Assembly: GCA_964585575.1 (NCBI GenBank)
Contig: CAZPEM010000171.1
Span: 1-5,865 of the forward strand
Reading direction: 5' to 3'
DNA: 5,865 bases
Origin: UBA4655 sp964585575
GTDB taxonomy: Bacteria; Planctomycetota; Planctomycetia; Pirellulales; UBA1268
The notes beneath the pieces are model-generated. The model made no database searches. It was not told the DNA's origin and was given only the letters and a program-made list of their open reading frames with translations. How positions within the stretch are numbered: position 1 is the stretch's first letter; each line of letters starts with the position of its first letter. The position numbers and the translations under genes were made by a program. Below are positions 1 to 5,865 of the stretch, one piece after another.

Positions 1-1
1 C

Positions 2-655
2 CGCGACGAACGCAGCGCCCTCTCCCGGCTCGACGACATCATCGGCAGCGAGACGAGGAACGTCGTCGCCCGGCACGACCTCATCGAGCTCGTCCGCTCC
101 GACAAGCTGCGCACGCCGGAGAAGGACCTCCTGCTCGCCGAGGCCGGCGCCGCGGTGAACGTGCTTCCGCCGATCCGTTTCGGCCGGCTCACGCTCGAGA
201 AGGAGATTCTCGAGGCCGCCGCGCCGAAGGTGGGCATCTGGGGGATCGAGCTGCTCGACGTCCGCGTGAAGCGGCTCAACTACAAGCGGGGCGTCATCGA
301 GAAGATCTACGACCGCATGATCTCGGAGCGGCTGCAGATCGCGGAGCGGTTTCGGTCCGAGGGGGCCGGCGAGGCCGCGAAGATCGACGGCCGCCGGGAA
401 CGCGATCTGCGGCAGATCGAGTCGGACGCCTACCGCAAGGTCGAGGAGATCATGGGCCAGGCCGACGCGAAGGCCTCGGAGATCTACGCCAAGGCCTTCA
501 CGGCGAGCCCGAGGGCGGCCGAGTTCTACCGGTTCACCAAGACGCTCGACACCTACCGCAAGACGCTCGACGGCGGCACGACGCTCATCCTCACGACCGA
601 CAGCGACCTCTTCCGCCTGCTCAAGCAGGCGGAGTCCACACCCCCCGCTCCGTGA
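2..655 (+). CDS. hflC: Protease modulator HflC, C-terminal part (5' end outside window)
   Basis: The frame is open from base 2 with no start in the window, giving the last 217 residues of a protein that in E. coli has 334. HflC is an inner-membrane SPFH/band-7 protein that pairs with HflK and forms a cage around the FtsH protease, limiting its access to membrane substrates. Visible here are the end of the SPFH domain (LDDIIGSETRNVVARHDLIE, then GIWGIELLDVRVKRLNY), followed by a long charged coiled coil (MISERLQIAERF through KVEEIMGQADAKASEIYAKA), and the family tail TTDSDLFRLLKQ, comparable to the DSDFFRYMK tail of E. coli HflC. The internal ATG-like GTG at 155 lies in the middle of the conserved domain, so it is not the true start. 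The hflK partner is expected upstream but cannot be seen. The family assignment is firm. The detailed role is taken from the family. Confidence 0.95.
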   Translation, partial: RDERSALSRLDDIIGSETRNVVARHDLIELVRSDKLRTPEKDLLLAEAGAAVNVLPPIRFGRLTLEKEILEAAAPKVGIWGIELLDVRVKRLNYKRGVIEKIYDRMISERLQIAERFRSEGAGEAAKIDGRRERDLRQIESDAYRKVEEIMGQADAKASEIYAKAFTASPRAAEFYRFTKTLDTYRKTLDGGTTLILTTDSDLFRLLKQAESTPPAP

Positions 656-661
656 ACCGCC

Positions 662-678
662 GCGACGCGGGGCGTCGC
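662..678 (+). terminator. Short hairpin just after hflC, possible terminator
   Basis: A perfect 7-bp inverted repeat (GCGACGC, 3-base loop GGG, GCGTCGC) begins 7 bases after the hflC stop codon. It is followed by CTTCCGTTC, which is only weakly T-rich, so intrinsic termination would be inefficient. Its position supports a role at the end of the hflC transcript. In DNA this GC-rich a 7-bp repeat can also arise by chance. The rest of the 172-bp gap before the next gene contains a locally AT-richer stretch (about 720-790) in which a promoter could lie, but I find no convincing -35/-10 pair. Confidence 0.35.
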
Positions 679-813
679 CTTCCGTTCGGCACGCGGCTTG
701 CTCTCTCCCTCTCGTCCGGCGGAATATGCCTGTGGATCTCGGGAAATTCGCAGGTCTGCCGATCGATTTTGCACAATCGTGAGGCATTCTGCGGCGGCCT
801 CGCGATGCCCGCC

Positions 814-820
814 GGTGGAG
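814..820 (+). promoter_or_regulatory. Ribosome-binding site of the glycosidase-like gene
   Basis: GGTGGAG lies 7 bases before the ATG at 828 and fixes that start. The ATG at 823 is in a different frame and too close to the site. Confidence 0.6.
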
Positions 821-827
821 CCATGCG

Positions 828-2927
828 ATGACGAAAACGACCTGTCAGCAGCCTCTCGGCGTGGAGCGATGCGAGTCTCGGCGGCTCTGTGCGGCCGACT
901 CGACCGGCCGGATGCGGATCGGCATGAACCTCGAGCGGGTCGCCGACTGGTCCCCCGCGTGGACCTTCACCGACGCCTTCCAGTCGTCGCGGCCGTGGAT
1001 CGCGCATGCCGTGAATGTCGCCGATCCCTGGCAGACGATCTGGGACGTCGGGGCGACGAGGCCGATCCAGGTCGATGGCAATGGTGTTCCCGTGGCGCTC
1101 CAGACCTTCACGCAAGCCGGCCAGACCTACCGGCAGGCCGCCGGCACGCTCATGTTTCGCGAGCTCGGCGGGGCCTACCCGGCGGGCACCTACCGGGCCG
1201 AGTGGCGGGGCACCGGCGAGGTGAGTTTCGGGTTCGACGCCCGCGAGGTGTCGCGGGGGACGCTCCCCGACGGCCGATCGTTCGCCGAACTGGCCGTGAC
1301 GCCGAGCGACGGCGGCATTCATCTCCGGATCGACGAGACGAGCCCCACCAACCCGATCCGCGACATCCACGTCTGGATGCCCGACTACGGGGGGCAGTCG
1401 TTCGCGGGGCAGGCGTGGCAGCCGAACGCCGCGTTCTCCCCTTTCCACCCGCTCTTCCGCGAGCGACTCGCCCCCTTCGGCGTGCTGCGATTCATGGGGA
1501 TGCAGGAGACCAACTCCTCCGACATCCGCACCTGGGCCGACCGCCGGGAGCCGTCCACCATCCGGCAAGCGTCCGAGTCGGGTCCGCCGCCGACCCCTTC
1601 GCCCGTCAACGGGATGGCGCTGGAATACATGGTGCGGCTCGCCAACGACCTCGACGCCGACCCGTGGTTCAATATGCCCCACATGGCCGACGACGACTTC
1701 GTTCGAAACTTCGCGACCGCCGTGAAGGCCTCGCTCGAGCCGGGCCGCAAGGTCTACGTGGAATGGTCGAACGAGATCTGGAATTTCGCCTGGGGTTTCG
1801 AAGCATCGCGGTGGGTGGTCGATCAGATGGGCCGCGGGGAATACTCGGGTCTCGACAACTGGCAGGTGGCGGGCCGCGAGGCGAAGCGTGATCTCGACAT
1901 CTGGGCCGACGTGTTTCGCGACGAGCCGCAGCGGCTCGTGCGGGTGGCCGCCGGCTGGGCCGCCAACGACTGGGTCACCAACCGCGTCGTCGAGAGCATG
2001 GCCGGGTCGTTCGACGCGATCGCGATCGCTCCCTACTTCAGCCCGTCGGAGGCACGGCGTGACACCTACACCTCGGCCACGACGGTGGAAGACGTGCTCG
2101 CCGACTCGCGGACCGGGATCACCGAGGCGATCGGCTGGACGGCGAACCACAAGCGGCTCGCCGACCAGTGGACCATGTCGCTCGGCCGACCGATCAATCT
2201 CGTCGCCTACGAGGGCGGGCCGCACCTCGACGGCCAAAACGGTCCCTACCAAGACGTCTTCTACGCGGCCGGCAACGACCCCCGCATGGGCGACCTCTAC
2301 CGCGACTATCTCCGCGGCCTCGATGCCGCGGGCATGAGCCTCTACTGCGACTTCCAGTTCACCGGCCCCGCCGGCGCGTCGAGTTGGGGCGACTTCGCGA
2401 AGCTCCACCGGATGGACCAGCCGCTCGAGACGGCGCACCGCTACCGGGCCGTCCTCGACGCCGCGACCGGGGCGCTCTGGAGCACCCCGACGACTCCGCA
2501 GCCGCCGACGCCCGGGCTGCCGACCGTGAGCATCGCCTCGGGTGAGATCCTCGAGCGAAACCGGGGGGTGCGGCGGCTGACCTTCACGATCACGCTCTCG
2601 ACGCCGGCCACGACGAGAACCACGGTGCAGTGGGCGACGGCCGATGGATCGGCGACGGCCGGGAGCGACTACGATGCTGCCGGCGGCACGCTCGTCATCC
2701 CCAAGGGACGGACGAGCCGGACGGTTCGTGTGGTCGTGAGAGGGGACGTTCTTCACGAGGGAACCGAGACCTTCGTGGTCGTCCTCTCGTCGGCGTCCGG
2801 AGCGACGATTTCGACGACCGGTGCAACCGCGATCGGCACGATCCTCGACGACGATCCGCTGGCCGATCTTGCCCTCGCCGCCGCGATGCAGGAGGATTCG
2901 AGGAAGCCGCGGGCTGGCCGTCGCTAG
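828..2927 (+). CDS. Secreted GH-A-like glycoside hydrolase with C-terminal Calx-beta domain
   Basis: 699 residues. The N-terminus has no hydrophobic signal peptide but carries LGVERCESRRLCAAD (residues 10-24), resembling the LEPR-XLL motif at the start of many planctomycetal extracellular proteins. Residues about 30-180 look like a beta-rich accessory domain. Residues about 210-550 look like a (beta/alpha)8 glycosidase core: VEWSNEIWN puts an Asn-Glu pair at 315-316 (candidate acid/base), and LVAYEGG puts Glu462 where the nucleophile of clan GH-A enzymes sits. A Pro/Thr linker (about 553-565) leads to a Calx-beta domain (about 566-676) with the typical ATADGSATAGSDYD, GTETFVVVLS and TILDDD segments, a calcium-binding fold in surface proteins. 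A basic 23-residue tail follows. The stop is 25 bases before the next gene, so the two are probably co-transcribed. The Calx-beta call is firm. The hydrolase call is inferred from motifs and spacing. No substrate can be named, and loss of activity cannot be excluded. Confidence 0.85.
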   Translation: MTKTTCQQPLGVERCESRRLCAADSTGRMRIGMNLERVADWSPAWTFTDAFQSSRPWIAHAVNVADPWQTIWDVGATRPIQVDGNGVPVALQTFTQAGQTYRQAAGTLMFRELGGAYPAGTYRAEWRGTGEVSFGFDAREVSRGTLPDGRSFAELAVTPSDGGIHLRIDETSPTNPIRDIHVWMPDYGGQSFAGQAWQPNAAFSPFHPLFRERLAPFGVLRFMGMQETNSSDIRTWADRREPSTIRQASESGPPPTPSPVNGMALEYMVRLANDLDADPWFNMPHMADDDFVRNFATAVKASLEPGRKVYVEWSNEIWNFAWGFEASRWVVDQMGRGEYSGLDNWQVAGREAKRDLDIWADVFRDEPQRLVRVAAGWAANDWVTNRVVESMAGSFDAIAIAPYFSPSEARRDTYTSATTVEDVLADSRTGITEAIGWTANHKRLADQWTMSLGRPINLVAYEGGPHLDGQNGPYQDVFYAAGNDPRMGDLYRDYLRGLDAAGMSLYCDFQFTGPAGASSWGDFAKLHRMDQPLETAHRYRAVLDAATGALWSTPTTPQPPTPGLPTVSIASGEILERNRGVRRLTFTITLSTPATTRTTVQWATADGSATAGSDYDAAGGTLVIPKGRTSRTVRVVVRGDVLHEGTETFVVVLSSASGATISTTGATAIGTILDDDPLADLALAAAMQEDSRKPRAGRR

Positions 2928-2938
2928 GCCGCGTTCCC

Positions 2939-2945
2939 CGGAGGT
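2939..2945 (+). promoter_or_regulatory. Ribosome-binding site of the lectin-like gene
   Basis: CGGAGGT, a near-perfect Shine-Dalgarno sequence, ends 7 bases before the ATG at 2953. It decides this start over frame-compatible positions further upstream that would overlap the preceding gene. Confidence 0.75.
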
Positions 2946-2952
2946 TTCCTGC

Positions 2953-3666
2953 ATGCGTCGCTCGAGCTGGTTCGACGTTTCATCGACCGCGGCACTGCTT
3001 GGCGCGGTGGCGGTCGCGTGCCTGCCGACGACCGTATCCGCACAGGCCACCGCCAAGCCGAAGCCGCGGGTGGTCTCCCCGACGGAGCTCAAGCGGCTCG
3101 ACGCGAAGGTCGATGACCTCCGCGAAAGTTTCTTCCGTGAGACGACGGCGCTCATCAAGGGCTACGAGGATGCCGGCCAGCCGGAGCGGGCGAAGGTGCT
3201 CCTCGAGGCGCTCGGCCGGCTCGACCCGAAGAACGATGCGATCAAGCAGAAGCTCGCGGAGCTTCGAAAGACGATCCTCGACTCGCGGCAGTTCGAGCTC
3301 GAGATCGACCCGGCGAAGACCTGGCAGCCGGTGGGCTCCGTCGTGAAGGACGAAACGCTGCGAATTCATGTCAAGGGCGAGTACACCGGCTCCGTCCAGC
3401 TCACCGCCGGACCCGACGGCGTGCCGACGGCGAATCCCGCCGAGGATGTCGTCGGCCACGTGCCTCTCGGGGCCATGATGGCCGTCATCGCCCCCGGCGC
3501 GCCGGAGAAGGAAGGCAAGCCGCCGCGGCCCTTCGCAGTCGGCAAGCAATATGAAAAGCCCGCGGAGCGGACCGGGATGCTGTTTCTGAAGGTGAACCTG
3601 CCGTCGAACCGCGAGTGCAAGGGAAAGCTGGCCGTGCAGGTCAGCGGTGCGACGCGGCTCAACTGA
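2953..3666 (+). CDS. Exported protein with TPR-like helices and LecA-like beta-sandwich
   Basis: 237 residues from the ATG at 2953. The open frame extends further 5' inside the previous gene, but only this start has a good ribosome-binding site and yields a signal peptide: basic MRRSS, a hydrophobic core (about 12-25), and a likely cleavage at VSA|QA after residue 30. Residues about 43-110 are helical and charged; YEDAGQPERAKVLLEALGRLDPKN resembles one tetratricopeptide unit. Residues about 112-237 are predicted beta and follow the order of motifs in the LecA/PA-IL galactose-binding lectin fold: W124 followed by VG, a GPDGVP stretch, GHVPLGAMMAVI, PFAVGKQY, then GMLFLKVN and KGKLAVQV. The Asp/Asn calcium and sugar ligands of LecA near the last loop are not obvious (VNLPSNREC), so sugar binding is unproven. 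It is probably periplasmic or surface-located and transcribed with the glycosidase-like gene, suggesting a shared polysaccharide-related role. Being a gene is near certain; the fold assignment is inference. Confidence 0.85.
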   Translation: MRRSSWFDVSSTAALLGAVAVACLPTTVSAQATAKPKPRVVSPTELKRLDAKVDDLRESFFRETTALIKGYEDAGQPERAKVLLEALGRLDPKNDAIKQKLAELRKTILDSRQFELEIDPAKTWQPVGSVVKDETLRIHVKGEYTGSVQLTAGPDGVPTANPAEDVVGHVPLGAMMAVIAPGAPEKEGKPPRPFAVGKQYEKPAERTGMLFLKVNLPSNRECKGKLAVQVSGATRLN

Positions 3667-3774
3667 AGCTCGCGGCCGATCGACGCCGGGCCGTGCGGCG
3701 CATCTGTCCGGTGACGCAGGTCCTGAAAAGGCCGCCGCACGATGCCACTTTGCCTCCGGCTTGAAAACGCTCCC

Positions 3775-3798
3775 CGCGGCCGGAAGAGTTCCGCCGCG
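3775..3798 (+). other. Strong hairpin between the lectin-like gene and the 83-residue gene
   Basis: CGCGG and CGGAA (separated by one bulged C at 3780) pair with TTCCG and CCGCG across a 3-base loop GAG, giving ten base pairs. No T-run follows, so it is not a classical intrinsic terminator on this strand. It lies 108 bases after one stop codon and 73 bases before the next start, so it could protect the upstream mRNA 3' end or act in the leader of the downstream gene. The remaining gap (3667-3871) also has a weaker 9-bp inverted repeat (3692-3700 with 3733-3741, 32-base loop), and I see no clear promoter. Confidence 0.4.
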
Positions 3799-3858
3799 AG
3801 ACGCGAGGAACCGCACCGGCATCCCCAGGAACGGAGCTCGTCCGACCACCACCCCACC

Positions 3859-3863
3859 GGGAG
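3859..3863 (+). promoter_or_regulatory. Ribosome-binding site of the 83-residue gene
   Basis: GGGAG lies 8 bases before the ATG at 3872. The same frame is open for 225 bases upstream with no comparable site, so this fixes the short version of the protein. Confidence 0.65.
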
Positions 3864-3871
3864 ACCACGCC

Positions 3872-4123
3872 ATGACGCTGGCAGCGGAAAAAGAGATGAC
3901 CCACCTCGGCGAGACCTGCGGCTGCGCCGACCACGACCACGACCTCGTGCACGACCTGAGCCGCCGGCTCGACGCCCTCTGGCGGTACGACCAGTACATC
4001 GCCAACGCCGAGTGGCGGGACGAGATCGCCCAGTTCTGGCGGGACGCGAAGGCCCAGGAGCAGCAGGCGATTCAGCGGCTCAAGCAGCTGATCAAGCAGG
4101 AAGTCCGCAACGACTGCTTCTGA
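3872..4123 (+). CDS. Small helical protein with CGC and His/Asp cluster, function unknown
   Basis: 83 residues. The start is set by a GGGAG site 8 bases upstream; Met9 is a less likely alternative. I do not recognise the family. The N-terminal part has Cys16-Gly-Cys18 followed by DHDHDLVHD, with His21, His23 and His27, a cluster that could bind a metal. The rest appears to be two amphipathic helices: about 25-46 (LVHDLSRRLDALWRYDQYIANA) and about 47-79 (EWRDEIAQFWRDAKAQEQQAIQ onward), rich in Trp, Gln and charged residues, and the chain ends in Asp-Cys-Phe. There is no signal peptide or membrane segment, so it is probably cytoplasmic. The helix pair with an E-A-Q-E pattern is faintly ferritin-like, but one E/H motif set is too little to claim that. 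It stands alone between a 205-bp leader and a convergent porin gene. Coding status is supported by the ribosome site and plausible composition. Confidence 0.75.
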   Translation: MTLAAEKEMTHLGETCGCADHDHDLVHDLSRRLDALWRYDQYIANAEWRDEIAQFWRDAKAQEQQAIQRLKQLIKQEVRNDCF

Positions 4124-4145
4124 TCCGGCGCCCGACGATCAGAAG
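4117..4145. terminator. Bidirectional hairpin spanning two convergent stop codons
   Basis: CTTCTGATC (4117-4125) and GATCAGAAG (4137-4145) form a perfect 9-bp inverted repeat with an 11-base interior that can add CGG/CCG pairing. Both arms contain a TGA: the stop of the 83-residue gene at 4121-4123 and, on the other strand, the stop of the porin gene at 4139-4141. The two genes are only 15 bases apart and convergent, so a structure read from both sides is expected here. There is no T-run on either strand, so termination strength is uncertain. Confidence 0.5.
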
Positions 4146-5659
4146 ATCACCATGAGCTGCGTCTGAATCGCCGTGCCGGTGTAGCCGGCGCGGTAGGGAT
4201 AGAGGAAGTTCTGCGCGGGGTTACGGTTCATGTAGAGCCCCTCGAGCGTGAGCCTCGCCTGCCGCGTCTTCTTGAGATACCAGTTGAGCCCGCCGCCATA
4301 CTCCTGCCCCGTGCCGTAGGGGCCGGTGACGACGCTCGACCGCGCGTAGGCCTCGTAGGTCCGCGGCACGAAGCACCAGGAGAGATAGCCCGTGCCGCCG
4401 TGGTCCAACATGCTCGAGCGGTCGAACGTGCCCTCCCCCCTGAAGTTGTCGAGCATCCGGAAGTAATACTCGGCGGAGACGCCGATGCCCCGCCACTTCC
4501 AGGCGGCATCGACCGTGGCGAGCCGGTAGACGAACTGCTCGACGGTGCTGTCGGGCCCGAGGGCGCCGTCGGCGGTGATCGGCGTGCCGTTCGAGAGCCG
4601 CACGATCGTGTCTTCCGGGTTGTTGCCCGGGATCGGCAGGGCGTTGGTGAGGGCATGGACGCCGCTGCAGCCCACGCGGACGGCCGCATTCCTGCGGTGT
4701 TCCATGTCGGAAACCCCGAGGCCGAAAGGGCCGAGCGGCTCCCACCAGGTGTTCCCCGCCCATGCCATCGACGTGCCGCGGCGGAGAACGCCGGTCGTGC
4801 CGCCGTCGATCGCGTTCCAGACGCCGGCGACGTAGTGAACCGTGCCGCCCCCGATCGTGCCCATCGCCTGCAGGCCCGGGCTGAAGCCGGGCCGGAAGAA
4901 GGTGTTCGCCATGCTGCGGTCGATGCCCAGCGTCCAGGGCGTCATCTGCTGCCACTCGCGGGATCCCGGGACGATCGTCATTCCGCCGCCGACGATCGCC
5001 GCCTCGCTGAACTGCCAGCCGGCCATCCCGATCGGCACGACACCCGAGCGGATGCCGACGTTCGTCGTTCCGAACAGGGCGAAGTTGTAGAGCAGCCGTT
5101 CGTCCACGACGTGTCCGTGGAACGACAGGAGGAAGCGGTTGATGTTGAACGTGTTGATGTTGTTGACCGGCCTGCCCGACGTCGCCCCGGTGGGAAACCA
5201 CTCGGTCGCGTCGCGGGCGAATTCGAACCACCGCAACTGCAGGTAGCCCCCGAGCGCCATGGAGAACGGATATTCCCCGCGACGAGGGTCGGTCTTCAGG
5301 AAGATGAGCCCCTTCGGTGGCTCGATGTCGGTCGCCGGGATGTACCGCGGCCGCGGGATGCCGGCGAGACGCGCCTCGACCGCCTGATCGACGAGCGTGC
5401 GGACCTCCTCCTCGGTGAGGTCGATTGACGAGAACCCGCTTGGCTCGGAGAGATCGATGAACTCGTCCTCCGCGACGGCCGTCGCGAGCACGTCGTCGCG
5501 GTCGCGAAAATCCGCGTTCCGGACGTCGGGCTCCCGGAAATCGGCCCTCTGTTCCTCGTACACCTCCGGCTCGGCCCATGCCCAGCCGCAGCTCGCAACG
5601 GCGACGCACGCGACGAGAGGGAACGGCAGCCCGCGATGGTTTCCGGAACCGCGCAGCAT
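4139..5659 (-). CDS. Outer-membrane porin of the phosphate-selective OprO/OprP type
   Basis: 506 residues from the ATG at 5659; a GTG at 5686 would add nine residues, and neither start has a strong ribosome site (GGGA, 9 bases before the ATG). The chosen start gives a clean signal peptide with hydrophobic core LPFPLVACVAVASC and likely cleavage at AWA|EP after residue 29. VASC also fits a lipobox at Cys24, a less likely alternative. An acidic stretch follows (about 30-80, with ADFREP/ADFRDR as a small repeat), then a short helical segment (EEEVRTLVDQAVEARLAG). The barrel starts near GGYLQLRWFEF (137) and shows the family's INRFLLSFHGHVVDERLLYNF block (173-193) and the LGIDRSMAN...GTIGGGTVHYVAGVWN block (244-282). 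The last residue is Phe506 in LMVIF, the C-terminal signature recognised by the BAM barrel-assembly machinery. It should form a general or anion-type outer-membrane channel; phosphate selectivity is not shown. It is convergent with the small gene before it. Confidence 0.88.
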   Translation of the reverse strand: MLRGSGNHRGLPFPLVACVAVASCGWAWAEPEVYEEQRADFREPDVRNADFRDRDDVLATAVAEDEFIDLSEPSGFSSIDLTEEEVRTLVDQAVEARLAGIPRPRYIPATDIEPPKGLIFLKTDPRRGEYPFSMALGGYLQLRWFEFARDATEWFPTGATSGRPVNNINTFNINRFLLSFHGHVVDERLLYNFALFGTTNVGIRSGVVPIGMAGWQFSEAAIVGGGMTIVPGSREWQQMTPWTLGIDRSMANTFFRPGFSPGLQAMGTIGGGTVHYVAGVWNAIDGGTTGVLRRGTSMAWAGNTWWEPLGPFGLGVSDMEHRRNAAVRVGCSGVHALTNALPIPGNNPEDTIVRLSNGTPITADGALGPDSTVEQFVYRLATVDAAWKWRGIGVSAEYYFRMLDNFRGEGTFDRSSMLDHGGTGYLSWCFVPRTYEAYARSSVVTGPYGTGQEYGGGLNWYLKKTRQARLTLEGLYMNRNPAQNFLYPYRAGYTGTAIQTQLMVIF

Positions 5660-5730
5660 CGAAAGTCGTCCCGCGGATTGGTCCACGCCACCGACTCTTC
5701 TATCGGTGACGGCTGACGCGATCCTGCAGA

Positions 5731-5764
5731 CTTTCCCTGATGGGAAAGGCAGGCAATTCAGGGA
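5731..5764 (-). promoter_or_regulatory. Two mutually exclusive hairpins in the porin leader
   Basis: On the minus strand CTTTCCC (5748-5742) pairs with GGGAAAG (5737-5731) across a 4-base loop. Alternatively TCCCTGA (5764-5758) pairs with TCAGGGA (5740-5734). Both use the same ATCAGGGAAAG segment, so only one can form at a time. This lies 72 bases before the chosen porin start. It could be an attenuator-like leader of the porin mRNA, or the end of a transcript entering from beyond the window. No T-run follows. Confidence 0.35.
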
Positions 5765-5783
5765 GGCCCGGGGGCTTTCGTCG

Positions 5784-5822
5784 CGGCTTTGCTGCGCGGC
5801 TTTGCTGCGTGGCTTGGCTGCG
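5784..5822. repeat. 13-bp tandem repeat upstream of the porin gene
   Basis: CGGCTTTGCTGCG occurs twice in exact tandem (5784-5796 and 5797-5809) and a third time with two substitutions (5810-5822, TGGCTTGGCTGCG). A degraded 12-base version precedes it (5772-5783). It sits in the non-coding gap upstream of the porin gene, about 125 bases from the chosen start. It may be a slippage product or a set of regulator sites; the sequence does not say which. Confidence 0.7.
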
Positions 5823-5865
5823 CGGCAACGCCCTGGGATCAGGCCTGGAAACGCTTCAACGCCTC

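Noticed and set aside
749..777. Possible promoter before the glycosidase-like gene (CACAAT at 772-777 as -10)
   Set aside because: No acceptable -35 element lies at the right spacing (CGCAGG), so the match is not distinguishable from chance.
698..1891. Plus-strand open frame of 397 codons overlapping the start of the glycosidase-like gene
   Set aside because: Arg-rich out-of-frame translation with no motifs; the frame starting at 828 has a ribosome site and recognisable domains.
621..3158. Very long open frame on the minus strand (845 codons) covering the whole glycosidase-like gene
   Set aside because: It is antisense to a gene with clear domains and its translation is low-complexity Arg/Gly/Val/His-rich, with no recognisable domain. 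In DNA with near-total G/C third positions such shadow frames are expected.
3761..3789. TTGAAA as a -35 element before the small gene
   Set aside because: The sequence at the proper -10 distance (AAGAGT) is a poor match and overlaps the hairpin.
2980..4005. Minus-strand open frame of 341 codons opposite the lectin-like and small genes
   Set aside because: It spans two plus-strand genes and their gap, is rich in Arg and Leu and shows no domain; shadow coding.
4400..5428. Plus-strand open frame of 342 codons opposite the porin gene
   Set aside because: Its composition is Arg/Ala/Asp-rich without motifs, and the opposite strand encodes a porin with signal peptide, family blocks and terminal Phe.

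Overview
The window is high-GC DNA that looks chromosomal and probably comes from a member of the Planctomycetota (Pirellulales-like). The evidence is a predicted secreted protein whose N-terminus resembles the planctomycetal LEPR-XLL export motif (VERCESRRLCAAD), its Calx-beta domain, and the surrounding small conserved-looking proteins of no known family. Codon third positions are so G/C-rich that almost every real gene casts long open shadows in other frames, including an antisense frame of about 2.5 kb.

Layout: (1) positions 2-655 (+) hold the C-terminal two thirds of hflC, the SPFH/band-7 partner of HflK that modulates the FtsH protease. (2) After a 172-bp gap with a short hairpin comes a 699-residue protein (828-2927, +) with a clan GH-A-like glycosidase core (candidate catalytic Glu316 and Glu462), a Pro/Thr linker and a C-terminal Calx-beta domain. 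(3) Only 25 bp later, with a strong ribosome-binding site, is a 237-residue exported protein (2953-3666, +) that joins a TPR-like helical segment to a C-terminal beta-sandwich resembling the LecA/PA-IL lectin fold. (4) After a 205-bp leader with a strong hairpin there is an 83-residue helical protein with a CGC plus His/Asp cluster (3872-4123, +). (5) Convergent to these is a porin of the OprO/OprP type (4139-5659, -), ending in the outer-membrane barrel signature phenylalanine. The last 180 bp hold its leader, with two mutually exclusive hairpins and a 13-bp tandem repeat.

The glycosidase-like protein and the lectin-like protein are probably co-transcribed and both act outside the cytoplasm, which suggests polysaccharide handling at the cell surface. 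The porin and hflC are separate envelope functions. I see no mobile element, CRISPR array, tRNA, rRNA or defence system. The least explained items are the glycosidase-like/lectin-like pair, the 83-residue protein, the 9-bp palindrome containing both convergent stop codons, and the structured porin leader.
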